DNA of 64,000 nucleotides from assembly GCF_013177695.1 (NCBI RefSeq), contig NZ_WOEY01000131.1, forward strand, positions 1 through 64,000. The letters are read 5' to 3'. This stretch comes from Paraburkholderia solitsugae (GTDB lineage: Bacteria; Pseudomonadota; Gammaproteobacteria; Burkholderiales; Burkholderiaceae). The notes under the pieces were generated by a model. That model searched no databases. It was not told the origin of the DNA and worked only from the letters and a program-made list of their open reading frames with translations. The stretch's first letter is position 1, and every line of letters begins with the position of its first letter. This document shows, in pieces, positions 17,075-26,023 of the stretch. The translations under genes were made by a program, and so were the position numbers.

Positions 17075-17404
17075 ATGAATAAGAAGCATAGTCAGAATTC
17101 CGCACACATGAAGCAGGCAAGCATGACACGGATCAAAGATGCTTTGGGTGTGATGAAGCCGTGGTTTGATGACCCCAAGACTCATGAGGTGGCAAACGAG
17201 TGCATGATGGTCGCGTCGTTCGTCGGCCTGTTTCGCGCGTCCGGGAACTGGGGCGCGGAAGCCGAGGCGTCAGCGATGCTCAAGCAACTCAGTGAATCTT
17301 CGAAGATTCCGTATCAGGTGCTGTCCACCTATGCGGATGGCGTGGCGGCGCTGGACAAGCATGCCAGCCGCGAATCGTTGATGACCAAGACAGGTGAACA
17401 ATGA
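17075..17404 (+). CDS. Unknown island protein coupled to the primase
   Basis: A 109-residue protein without recognised domains, largely helical in composition, no signal peptide. Its stop overlaps the primase start (ATGA at 17401-17404), so the two are translationally coupled and probably act together, for instance in replication initiation. AGGA before the ATG and an AT-rich stretch upstream (TTTTTAACTTCTATCAATAT) suggest a promoter in front of this pair. Confidence 0.75.
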   Translation: MNKKHSQNSAHMKQASMTRIKDALGVMKPWFDDPKTHEVANECMMVASFVGLFRASGNWGAEAEASAMLKQLSESSKIPYQVLSTYADGVAALDKHASRESLMTKTGEQ

Positions 17405-19857
17405 CGCTGGCAACTCTCCAAAATCTCAATCACCGCGATACGCTGGTATCTTTTTTCGGCGCGGTGTTGGCCGCCCCCGTCGCCGGGGAGGTGTTCGTCG
17501 CCGCTTCGCTGTACCTGAAGAAGGGGGCTGGTGAAAAGTCCGCGATGAAACAAACCTACGCCGACACGCATGAGGAGCTCGCAAACGCGGTGCTGGCCGC
17601 GAGCAGCGACGGCAAGGACTCTTACTTTGCCCTCGCGCGCTATGTGCCGCATCAGACCGCGAGCGGCCACCCTGGCCGGCAAGGAGGCCATGTTCGCGCG
17701 CTGAAGTCGGTGTGGATGGATATCGACTGTGGTGAGGCGAAGGCAGCAGCGGGCCACGGGTACACGTCGAAGAAAGAAGCGTTCGCGGGGATGCTGCATT
17801 TCGTGAACTGCTGCGGCCTGCCTGAACCTACCTACGTTATCGATTCGGGTGGCGGGATTCATACATACTGGGCGCTGGAATCTGAAGTCGCAGTGGACGA
17901 GTGGAAGCGCGTCGCAGGCATGCTCAAGGGTGTGGCTGATGCACACGGCTTTCTTGCCGATCCCGCACGTACTGCTGATGTGGCGAGTGTCATGCGCGCG
18001 CCGCTCACAGGCAACCACAAGCTCGAAACTCCCCGTAAGACGGCGATCAAGTGGAGCGGTGCGCCGGTCCAGTTCTCCACCCTTGCGGGAGCGCTCACAT
18101 TGGCTCACGCGCAGCATTTCGGAAAACTGGCTCAGAGCCCGCAGATCATGCAGCCCACCGAGCCTGGCAACCTGCTGCGTGACACCCATGATCGGCGTCC
18201 GCATGAAACTGCCGAGGAAATCTCCCGCGTCGGGGCGATGCTCGCTTTAATCCCGGCCGACTGCAACTATCCTGTGTGGCGCAATATCCTGTGGGCGATT
18301 GCCGGCACGGGCTGGAACTGCGCGGAAAGACTGGCACGGCAATGGAGTGCGAGCGTACCGGGCAAGTTCAACGAAGCCGCGTTTCAGACGGTATGGCAGT
18401 CGTTTAATCCTGCCCGCGGAATTGGCCTCGGGCCTCTGGTGCGGTACGCCGTGCAGAACGGCTACCGGGTGGATGAACCGGAACGCTTCGCGTGGACCGG
18501 TGGCGATGTTGAAAACGGACGCCGCTTTGCCGACACCTTTCGCGGCCAGATTCTCTTCGTCCCCGAAACCGACAAGGAGCTTACGTTCGATCAGAAAGCC
18601 GGGTGGGTATCTGCGCCGCCCGGTGCGGCCGAGAGCGCGGCGAAATACGTCCGCGATCAAATGCACAAAGAGTCAGTTGAACTCTACAAGGCCGCGCCGG
18701 ACTCACAGCTGACGAAGCGCGCCACGGCGGAAGTGGCGCGCGTCAGCAAGGCCCCTCACCTTCGCGCGATGATCGAGATGGCAGCTTCCGAGCCTGGCAT
18801 GACGCGAAGCCTCAATGATTTCGACGCGGACGCGATGCGGCTGGGCGTTACGAACGGCGTTCTTGACCTTGAGCGTCGCGTGCTGCTGGCTGTGTCCCCT
18901 GATTTGCTGGTGACCAAGCGTTGCAATGTCGCGTATGCCGCGATCGCAACCTGCCCGCAGTGGGACCAGTTTCTCATCGATGTCCAGCCTGACCCCGCTG
19001 TCCGGGAGTTCATGCAACGGTGGGCAGGGTATTGCCTGACTGGCACTGTACGGGAGCAACAGCTCATTTTCCTGCACGGCGGTGGCGCAAACGGGAAAAG
19101 CGTCTTTGTCGAACTGTTCGCATGGGTGATGGGCGACTACGCCAAGAAGATCGCCACGGAAATGCTGATGCACCATCAGCGGAATCCTCAGGCCCCCAGC
19201 CCGGACATAGTCTCCCTTAAAGGCATGCGGTTCGTGTATGCGAATGAAACTGAAGAAGGCCGGAAGCTTGCCGAAGCGAGAGTCAAGGAAATGACTGGCG
19301 GCGACACCCTGACCGGTCGCGCGCCCCACGCCAAGGCCGATATTACGTTTGCTCCGACGCACAAGCTAGCGATCGTGGGCAATCACAAGCCTGAAATCAG
19401 CGACACCAGTCATGGCATGTGGCGACGGATCTGCCTGGTGCCATTTGAGGTGACGATTCCCACAAACAAGCGTGATGGGAAGTTGCTGGAAAAGCTCAAG
19501 CAGGAGGGCTCGGGGATTCTCAACTGGGCGTTGGCCGGGCTGCAGAAGTATCAGAATGGCGGGCTCGCAATCCCCAAATCGATCGATGCAGCGACCGCCG
19601 GTTACCGGGATGAGCAGGACATCATCAGTGAGTGGATCCGTGACCACTGCACGACTGGCCCTGGCCTCAAGATGAAGAAAGATGAGGCATACCGGGCATA
19701 CGTGAAGTGGTGCAGCCAGAACGGCCATCGCCACCTTGCGCAGCAGCGTTTCACGCGGAGGCTCGGTGACCGCAAACATCGGCTTCTGCCTGACAAGCGG
19801 ACCATCGGCGGTCTGGAGCTGAACCAGGACGGAGCTGTCGCCGCGAAGCTGTGGTAG
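17401..19857 (+). CDS. P4/D5-type primase-helicase
   Basis: An 818-residue replication protein typical of satellites and plasmids. The N-terminal part has a primase-like catalytic region: SVWMDIDCGEAKA near 100-112 supplies acidic metal ligands and DSGGGIHTYWALE near 148-160 follows. A PriCT-like linker region lies near 270-360. The C-terminal half is a D5-type SF3 helicase with Walker A LHGGGANGKS at about 558-567. Together these prime and unwind DNA from the island origin. Iteron-like repeats directly follow the gene. The overlap with the 109-residue gene indicates one operon. Confidence 0.93.
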   Translation: MTLATLQNLNHRDTLVSFFGAVLAAPVAGEVFVAASLYLKKGAGEKSAMKQTYADTHEELANAVLAASSDGKDSYFALARYVPHQTASGHPGRQGGHVRALKSVWMDIDCGEAKAAAGHGYTSKKEAFAGMLHFVNCCGLPEPTYVIDSGGGIHTYWALESEVAVDEWKRVAGMLKGVADAHGFLADPARTADVASVMRAPLTGNHKLETPRKTAIKWSGAPVQFSTLAGALTLAHAQHFGKLAQSPQIMQPTEPGNLLRDTHDRRPHETAEEISRVGAMLALIPADCNYPVWRNILWAIAGTGWNCAERLARQWSASVPGKFNEAAFQTVWQSFNPARGIGLGPLVRYAVQNGYRVDEPERFAWTGGDVENGRRFADTFRGQILFVPETDKELTFDQKAGWVSAPPGAAESAAKYVRDQMHKESVELYKAAPDSQLTKRATAEVARVSKAPHLRAMIEMAASEPGMTRSLNDFDADAMRLGVTNGVLDLERRVLLAVSPDLLVTKRCNVAYAAIATCPQWDQFLIDVQPDPAVREFMQRWAGYCLTGTVREQQLIFLHGGGANGKSVFVELFAWVMGDYAKKIATEMLMHHQRNPQAPSPDIVSLKGMRFVYANETEEGRKLAEARVKEMTGGDTLTGRAPHAKADITFAPTHKLAIVGNHKPEISDTSHGMWRRICLVPFEVTIPTNKRDGKLLEKLKQEGSGILNWALAGLQKYQNGGLAIPKSIDAATAGYRDEQDIISEWIRDHCTTGPGLKMKKDEAYRAYVKWCSQNGHRHLAQQRFTRRLGDRKHRLLPDKRTIGGLELNQDGAVAAKLW

Positions 19858-19861
19858 CAGG

Positions 19862-19975
19862 TTGCGTAGCTTGCGTGGTTTGCGTGGTTTGAGGCTCAAA
19901 TACAAAAACTTTCTCTTTCTTCTCCCATAGAGAAGTTTTAGAAAATAGCCTTCAAACGACGCAAACCACGCAAAC
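19862..19975. repeat. Iteron-like repeats after the primase, candidate origin
   Basis: Three adjacent 9-base units on the plus strand (TTGCGTAGC, TTGCGTGGT, TTGCGTGGT at 19862, 19871, 19880) and two units inverted at about 19959-19974 (ACGCAAA, CCACGCAAA). The spacer is AT-rich and holds a CTTCTC/GAGAAG hairpin at about 19918-19934. Iterons flanking an AT-rich segment next to a primase-helicase gene match the layout of satellite and plasmid origins. Confidence 0.6.
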
Positions 19976-20028
19976 GGTATGCGTCTACACCGTCACCAAA
20001 TATGCAGGATCACTAACCACCACCGGGG

Positions 20029-20307
20029 ATGAACATGAGTGCATACATCAAACAGCTACAGCGGGAGGCGACATCGGGCTCGCCTGCCAAATTGCCACTT
20101 CAGCAGCAGTTCATGGAGTGGTACCGCTCGCTGCCGGAAGTCGCACGGAACCGGCCGTTTTCGATGGTCGAGTTCGAGCAGGCGCTCGGCACGCAGGGCA
20201 AGTACATTAGCCCAGTGTTGCTTGAGTTGGGCTGGCAGCGTAAGCGCCGTTGGAGTTCGCACGGCCAGTATCATCGCTACTGGGTGCCGCCTCAGCTCGG
20301 CCACTGA
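20029..20307 (+). CDS. Unknown 92-residue island backbone protein
   Basis: A small soluble protein of unknown family. The conserved core is FSMVEFEQALGTQGKYIS, then a basic segment (WQRKRRW) and the tail GQYHRYWVPP, suggesting nucleic-acid binding by a small winged-helix-like fold. It is the last backbone gene; the cargo begins on the opposite strand 90 bases later. A diverged relative of its second half is found at 27779-27930 at the other end of the main cargo. The likely start is 20029, with an in-frame ATG six bases later also possible. Confidence 0.75.
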   Translation: MNMSAYIKQLQREATSGSPAKLPLQQQFMEWYRSLPEVARNRPFSMVEFEQALGTQGKYISPVLLELGWQRKRRWSSHGQYHRYWVPPQLGH

Positions 20308-20396
20308 GGTCGCCGACGTCGCTGTGCAAGAAACATCCACCGCCGGCGCCAGTTCTGCGCCCCATGCTCCCTGTCCCATTGTCCAGGCTGTCTGCA

Positions 20397-23300
20397 TCAG
20401 CCAAGTTCAAGCCCAGCGGACACAGCATCCAGCAGGGTGGTGCGTGCCGATCGCCATTGATCGGCTATCGCGTCATAGCCGGCGACTGGCAATCGCTGAC
20501 CGGTGCCAAATGCCTGAAGAAGATCGAGCGCCCTGCTACGCGCGTCGGGACCGAGCTTGCCGGCCGCCGCCAGAAAACGCGCGAAGCTGCCGCTGATGCT
20601 CGGATCGACGTCCTTCCCGATCCTTGCGCTCAACAAGCCTTCGAGCTGCGAGTCCCGCTGGAGCCTTTCCTCGATCGCCAGATTAGTGATCTGCTGCGCA
20701 TCGAATTGTGAGCGCCACCGCCGAGTCACTATAGCCTCAAGCAGCTTGCAAAAGGCGGCGCTGTCAGCTCGGCGGGCCGCCACGTGAACCGCCACCGTCC
20801 AATCGGCGAACTCGTGACCGAGCGCGTCGAAATCTATGGCAAGTGGCAACTCCTCAGCATCGGGCGCGAAGATCGCGAGCGGGATTGCAGTGGCGACGAC
20901 CGGCATTTCCTTAAACCGCTTTACGAGCTGTTGACGCACACCTGTGTCTCCAGCGAAGTGGTCACGCAAAATTAGGCCGACGTCGGCATTGACCATCGCG
21001 CGGTCATTGCGGCCATCGCGGACGTCGAGCACGTTCCAGCAGCGTGCGAGCAGAAGGTCGCTGCGGGGGCGTTCAGCGGCCAGCGCGCGCAGTGCACGTG
21101 CCGCGTACAGTGTGTGCTGGATCTCGCTACGCTCGACAAGCGCGAGGAATGCTGCTCGGGCGGCAGGCGAGGCGCCCGGCGCCGCTGATAGGATCTCGAT
21201 GAGTCGGTTGCCGTGTCCAACCGATCTGAACCGCTCGGGCAAGCTGTCGCCGAAGACCGCCTCAAACTCGGCGAACCGCTCACAAATCAACCGCTCAACT
21301 GAGGGGATGCCTTCAATAAGGCCGCCAGTCTCGAGAAGGACCGGCTTGCCATGATCCTGGAGTGTCGCCAGTACGTCGAGTGCGCCGATTGTCACCAGCC
21401 CGGCGAGCGCCGCGGCGCGAACCGATTCATAGTTGTGACCAACCTCAACCGCCTTGGCAACGAGCGCTTGCCTAGCCGCGTCGTGTGCATTTGACGGCAG
21501 GGCGCGGTAATGGGCAATGACCATGCGTGCGCGCAACTCGGGATCGGCCTCGAGCATGGCTTGGCCCAAAACTGCTTCGAGCGCCGTTCCAGTCGCGCCG
21601 GTCGCGGCGACCTCAATGACCTGCGTACGTAAATCTACTGACAATGGTACCGCTGCATCGAACAGCACGGGCGCGAACTCGGGGTCGTCCGGGTACGCGG
21701 CTGCAATTGCGGCGAGTGGTCCGTCCGCCTCGCGGACTCGCTCCAGCGCAAGCGCGCGAACGTTGGCATTTGCGCCGAATGCGCGAAATAGGGGGTAGGA
21801 TGCATCGTCGTTTAGCTGCTGCGGGAAGGCCAGGATCGCCGCTACGGCCTCATTGTCGGCGGCATCACAGCCACATGCCTCTAGTCCTATGGAGAGCAGG
21901 TCACGCCGTACCTCTCGACGAGTACCCATGCGAATCAGTCGCTCGCGCGCCACAGCCTTCTCTTGCATGATCACGGGAAGCAGGGAGGCGAGATCGTCCA
22001 GATCCTCGTCGGCCGCATCCGCAAGCGCGTCGATGGCGGACTTGACCTCGGGATGGCCCCGCCCCCAGCCAGCAAGCAGCGCGGTCAGTGCCCAATAGCG
22101 GTTGAATCCGTTCTTCTTTTCGCCCAGAAGCTCGATCAGCACCGCAGCGACCGCTGGATCGGCGACCTGTGCAACATAGCTAGGTATGTTGTACATGCCG
22201 ATGAGCTGGTTCTTGGGCTGACACCAGTAGGCGTTGGCAGCGAAGCGTATCTCGGGATCGGCGGCAGCGAAACGTCCGACCTGGGACCAGATGCGCTGGT
22301 TGCCAACGACGCTGAAAGGAAAGTCACGACCGAACTCAGCGAGGATCCAGGCGCGAACATCAGCGCGGTCGACGGGTGACTCCATGAGGTAGGCGCATGC
22401 GACGTCCCACTCCCAAGGTGAATCGAAATTGCGCGACGCACGCTTGAGCGCTCCTTTGATGAGCATGTCATTGCCGGGCCAGTACTTCATCAGCATCGTC
22501 GCGGCGAGCTCGCGATGCGGATAGGAAACATCCGACCAGAAACTCTGGGCGCGCAGCACGGAATCGATCACTTCGTCGGTTGCCCTACCCGTCGCAGCGA
22601 GCCCGAGGATTCCGACCAAGCAGATCTCACCGCCGTGCGAGCGCAAAGCTTCATCGAACAATGGCGCTGCCTCGGGCATATCCTGCCAACCGAGTGTCAG
22701 GCTCTCGAGAAGTGCGGCGGCAGTTGCAAGATCGCGCGTGCGGACCAACCCGTCGAGAAGCCGCTGACTGGCCTCAGTAGAGGCTGAGAAGGCCGAGGCG
22801 TAGGTAGCCGCCGCGGCCCGCTGAACACCCCGGTCCTCATCGTGCATCGCCTGAAACAGAAGATCCTGGAGTTGTGCAGTCGGCTGCCATCCGTTGAATT
22901 TAGCGATCAGAGTTGCTCGACCGGAAAATCGTGCAGGCAGCCAGCGGCTGAGCCGTTCCTCGATGTCGGTCTTCAACGCGGGATCGGGGAGACCTTTCAG
23001 CACTGACGCCAGCGCTTCACGACGGGCGGGTAGCCAGTCCTCGGTTTCGACCCGCTGCATTGTCGCGAGCGCCAGCCGTCTAGTCGTCGCGGTCGCGCGC
23101 ATCGCTGCACCGAATGCGATGTCGCCGAGCAGAACCTGGCGGTGAAAGCGCGCGAGCTCGTCGGAGTCGGCTGTCTCTATGATCGCTACCAGCCGGTCGA
23201 ACTCGTCGCGTCGCTCGATACGACCAAGAAGGTTGGCAATGACGTTTCGCCAGCGCCCCTCGCCTGCATGCGCAACGACGAACGCTGCAATCTCGCTGAA

Positions 23301-25289
23301 AGGCCAGCCGCCGATATGCTCGGCACCGAGAAATTCCTCGAAGCTGGCATGAACGAATCCAACCTCACCGGGCGCCTTTTCGACGAGCAGCCCCTGGGTT
23401 TCGGCATTGACGGAAAGGATCTCACCGGCCGCGGCTGCGGCATCGGCGTCGGCGAGATCGAAACCCTGTGGCGATGCGAGATAGGTGCGCAGGACATCTC
23501 GTGCGACAGGTAGCGGCATGCCGCTACCACCAGTGTGCATGCGCGCCGCGTACGCTAGTGTGGCGATCGCCGCGCGCCTTTGGAAAGGATCGGTCGCATG
23601 GCGGAAGCGCGACTCGGTGTCACCTGAGGCCGTCGCACGTCTGTCGGGATGGATCTCGAGCAGGACGCGCACTAGCTGGTCGTAGATGTCGCTCCGGGTG
23701 CGCGGAAGAGTCTGGCCGCGTAGTGCGAGGATCACCAGGCCGACGAGCAGCAATGGCACTGACGCGAGCGCCCCCAGGTTGGCGTCGCGCGCCAGCTCGG
23801 CCATGAATCTGCTGGTGCGCAGGCTGGCATCAGACATCCCGGTGCCGCCAGACGAGGCTGCCGAATAGCGCTCGAACCAGCGTCCCGCGATGACGCGCTG
23901 TTGGGCGGCGGACAGGGGGGCAACAGTACCGCGCTTCCAGTTGGCGGGAAGCGAGCCGATGCGGCTTAAGCCCCGGGGTCGACCAGAGACGATCACGGGA
24001 ACGTCATGCGCCTCCACGGTAGTGACCAGCGCACTCAGTGTCGAGCGGGCGGCCTGCTCGCCGCTCCACTCGTCAAGGCCATCGATGAGCAGAAGGACGC
24101 GCTGCTCATCGATGGCGCGATCGAGCAGATCGACGATCGAGCCGGTGAGAAACTGCTCGAGCGAGCGCCGGACAATCTCCTTGATGCCGATCGGATGGCG
24201 GTCTCGGGCGACCTGGGAGGACCAGCGCGCGAACGGGACATAGACAGGAATGTGCTGACCCCAGCGCGTGGCGAGCTCGGGAAAATGTGACTGGCCGTGA
24301 AGCAGATCGAGCGCGACGACGCGCAGCAGCGTGCTCTTGCCACAGCCCGCGTCGCCCAGCAGTACCAGCCGCTGGCTGTCACCCAGCCATTCGACAAGCG
24401 GCATGCGTCGCATGCGGCTGCTGGCGAGGGCGTCGCTCGGCCTAGTGCCGTCGGGCGATACGATTAGCGGCGAGACCGCAGCGCTGGTACTCCGCTCGCT
24501 CGCTGTCTCAGCGATATGGGCACGCTCGAGGGGCTGTGCGGTTTCACGCACCAGCATGTCGGGTTTAAGGAACCGTTCGAGCAAGGTCAGTGCGGGACGG
24601 CCATCCTCGTCGCTGATCGATCCGAAGCTGCCGGGATCGAAGTGCTGGAACTGTGCCTCATAAACGCGAGCGAGCTGCGCGCGGACACGCGCGAAGGCAG
24701 CGCCGTCGAGCCGCGAGCCGAGGCCGTCGGCAACGTCCTGTCCCAGCAGTGCAGCGACCCAGGGGCGTCCGAAAAAATCGTCGACGAGTAGCGGCTGGCT
24801 GCGCAAGCGGTCGGTGAGGTCCTCGCTGTCGAGCGCCGCAAAGGCGATGCCGCGCACCCTAAGCAGTTCTGTCTGGCGTTCGATTTCCTCTTGCACTGCA
24901 ATCGACCGGAGCGATGCCTGGACTGCAATCGTAAAGCGGGCGGCACGGGCAGGCCAACTGCCAGCAATGAACAGGTTGACCGCATCGCGCAGTTTGGCAG
25001 CGCCGAAGCTGCGATGGCGCTTGGCCTGAAGGCAATGGTAGCGGCCGTCTGCCTGACGCGCAAAGATGTCGATGCCTTCCTGCGCATCGCCCTGCCGACC
25101 GTAGCGCGCACAATGTTCGACATCGCCGTCGAGTCCGGTCAGCCGGTGACAAAGACGCTCAAAATTCTCCCAGGTCAGCTTATCGAACGGCAGGATCTGG
25201 ACGCGCGTAGCTACGGGAGGCTCTGAAGGCACCCCGTCGGGTGGGCCAAGTACGGCAAGCGACTCATGGATGGATGGCGTAGCGGGCAT
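20397..25289 (-). CDS. Restriction-endonuclease/NACHT STAND NTPase/helical-repeat protein, candidate anti-phage effector-sensor
   Basis: A 1,630-residue protein in three parts. Residues about 30-160 form a PD-(D/E)XK-type, Mrr-like nuclease domain: EGIDIF has Asp74 and YHCLQAKRH has Gln88-x-Lys90. Residues about 295-660 are a NACHT STAND NTPase: Walker A LLGDAGCGKST (K318), Walker B VLLLIDGLDEW (399-408), and the FVHASFEEFLGA motif typical of the NACHT end. Residues about 660-1630 are a long helical-repeat region, probably HEAT-like, that would serve as sensor. This is the plan of Avs/bNACHT defence proteins, in which recognising a phage product triggers oligomerisation and nuclease activity. 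The start at MPATPSIHES follows domain limits; the frame stays open to 25412 and ribosome binding is weak for either start. The function is inferred. Confidence 0.88.
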   Translation of the reverse strand: MPATPSIHESLAVLGPPDGVPSEPPVATRVQILPFDKLTWENFERLCHRLTGLDGDVEHCARYGRQGDAQEGIDIFARQADGRYHCLQAKRHRSFGAAKLRDAVNLFIAGSWPARAARFTIAVQASLRSIAVQEEIERQTELLRVRGIAFAALDSEDLTDRLRSQPLLVDDFFGRPWVAALLGQDVADGLGSRLDGAAFARVRAQLARVYEAQFQHFDPGSFGSISDEDGRPALTLLERFLKPDMLVRETAQPLERAHIAETASERSTSAAVSPLIVSPDGTRPSDALASSRMRRMPLVEWLGDSQRLVLLGDAGCGKSTLLRVVALDLLHGQSHFPELATRWGQHIPVYVPFARWSSQVARDRHPIGIKEIVRRSLEQFLTGSIVDLLDRAIDEQRVLLLIDGLDEWSGEQAARSTLSALVTTVEAHDVPVIVSGRPRGLSRIGSLPANWKRGTVAPLSAAQQRVIAGRWFERYSAASSGGTGMSDASLRTSRFMAELARDANLGALASVPLLLVGLVILALRGQTLPRTRSDIYDQLVRVLLEIHPDRRATASGDTESRFRHATDPFQRRAAIATLAYAARMHTGGSGMPLPVARDVLRTYLASPQGFDLADADAAAAAGEILSVNAETQGLLVEKAPGEVGFVHASFEEFLGAEHIGGWPFSEIAAFVVAHAGEGRWRNVIANLLGRIERRDEFDRLVAIIETADSDELARFHRQVLLGDIAFGAAMRATATTRRLALATMQRVETEDWLPARREALASVLKGLPDPALKTDIEERLSRWLPARFSGRATLIAKFNGWQPTAQLQDLLFQAMHDEDRGVQRAAAATYASAFSASTEASQRLLDGLVRTRDLATAAALLESLTLGWQDMPEAAPLFDEALRSHGGEICLVGILGLAATGRATDEVIDSVLRAQSFWSDVSYPHRELAATMLMKYWPGNDMLIKGALKRASRNFDSPWEWDVACAYLMESPVDRADVRAWILAEFGRDFPFSVVGNQRIWSQVGRFAAADPEIRFAANAYWCQPKNQLIGMYNIPSYVAQVADPAVAAVLIELLGEKKNGFNRYWALTALLAGWGRGHPEVKSAIDALADAADEDLDDLASLLPVIMQEKAVARERLIRMGTRREVRRDLLSIGLEACGCDAADNEAVAAILAFPQQLNDDASYPLFRAFGANANVRALALERVREADGPLAAIAAAYPDDPEFAPVLFDAAVPLSVDLRTQVIEVAATGATGTALEAVLGQAMLEADPELRARMVIAHYRALPSNAHDAARQALVAKAVEVGHNYESVRAAALAGLVTIGALDVLATLQDHGKPVLLETGGLIEGIPSVERLICERFAEFEAVFGDSLPERFRSVGHGNRLIEILSAAPGASPAARAAFLALVERSEIQHTLYAARALRALAAERPRSDLLLARCWNVLDVRDGRNDRAMVNADVGLILRDHFAGDTGVRQQLVKRFKEMPVVATAIPLAIFAPDAEELPLAIDFDALGHEFADWTVAVHVAARRADSAAFCKLLEAIVTRRWRSQFDAQQITNLAIEERLQRDSQLEGLLSARIGKDVDPSISGSFARFLAAAGKLGPDARSRALDLLQAFGTGQRLPVAGYDAIADQWRSARTTLLDAVSAGLELG

Positions 25290-25503
25290 CACTATATTCT
25301 GGCATCGCGACCTGTGCCTCGCCAGCGCAATTTGGACTGACACAGCGGTAAGCGGGTTCCCGTGCGCTCTGGACCGATAGTTCCGCGACGCACGTTTCCA
25401 AAAGTACGGCATGCAGCGTCATCGGGATTTTTCTGCCTAAGACAAGCAACGTTTCCTCCATTCTGACAAACGCGCGACTGCTACCGACGCAGGTCCGAAA
25501 AGC

Positions 25504-25542
25504 AAAAAGCCGCTGCCGAACGCTACCGCAAGGAGCGGCTTT
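25504..25542 (-). terminator. Probable terminator after the small membrane protein gene
   Basis: Arms AAAGCCGCT and AGCGGCTTT (9 pairs) separated by 19 bases, followed on the minus strand by a T-run. It separates the nuclease/small-protein unit from the NACHT gene, which would then need its own promoter in 25290-25503. Confidence 0.6.
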
Positions 25543-25639
25543 ACTGCGATTTCACCGAAAGCCTTGATGGCCTTCATGAATCTCATTCACGACACCCACG
25601 TGAACTCCCGTTACGCGTTGGTGGTTCTTCTTGACGATC

Positions 25640-25777
25640 TCAATGCGAAAAATACATAACCATCGAGAACACAAATGCCAGCGCTATCAAACAAGCCCAA
25701 AATTTCTGCCACCCTGGGCTCGATCGATTGATCGCCTCGGCTAAGTGACTCTTTCGTTGATATTTTCGACGCGCCAT
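25640..25777 (-). CDS. 45-residue single-helix membrane protein of the island cargo
   Basis: A very short gene with a good ribosome binding site (GGAG, seven bases before ATG). The product has a strongly basic start (MARRKYQRKSH), a short polar stretch, then one hydrophobic helix at about 26-43 (FWACLIALAFVFSMVMYF) and a short tail, so it should insert in the inner membrane with its basic end inside. It sits between the Mrr-like nuclease and a terminator. Small membrane proteins in defence islands can be toxins or membrane effectors, but nothing in the sequence proves that here. Confidence 0.55.
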   Translation of the reverse strand: MARRKYQRKSHLAEAINRSSPGWQKFWACLIALAFVFSMVMYFSH

Positions 25778-25832
25778 ACGAAGACTCCAACTTTGAAAGG
25801 GTATGCCGCGGCAGCGGCATCCTGATCCATTG

Positions 25833-25928
25833 TTACTGTGGAATCAGCCTGCATCCGCAATTTTTGCACTTGCAGCCGTCTCTTAACACAAGCTCGCGGC
25901 AGTCAGGTTGGGAATTTGTATCGCTCAT
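25833..25928 (-). CDS. 31-residue Cys-rich mini-protein or HNH-domain remnant
   Basis: A tiny reading frame with a good ribosome binding site (GAGG, six bases before ATG). The product contains RDGCKCKNCGCR, five cysteines in 17 residues. RDGxxCxxCG is also the way many HNH nucleases begin their zinc knuckle, so this could be the relic of a truncated HNH gene rather than a working mini-protein. Just before the 45-residue membrane protein gene. Confidence 0.35.
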   Translation of the reverse strand: MSDTNSQPDCRELVLRDGCKCKNCGCRLIPQ

Positions 25929-26023
25929 ACGCAGCCTCGTCGCTCAGCACTTCGGATTGCCCTAATTGCCAGTTGCTGACATGCCGTCACATTCTCTCCC
26001 CGATAAGATTGGTACCCGTTCGT

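Noticed and set aside
25611..25820. 69-residue frame on the minus strand overlapping the 45-residue gene
   Set aside because: Its start has poor ribosome binding and the protein has no feature, while the overlapping frame has a good binding site and a membrane helix.
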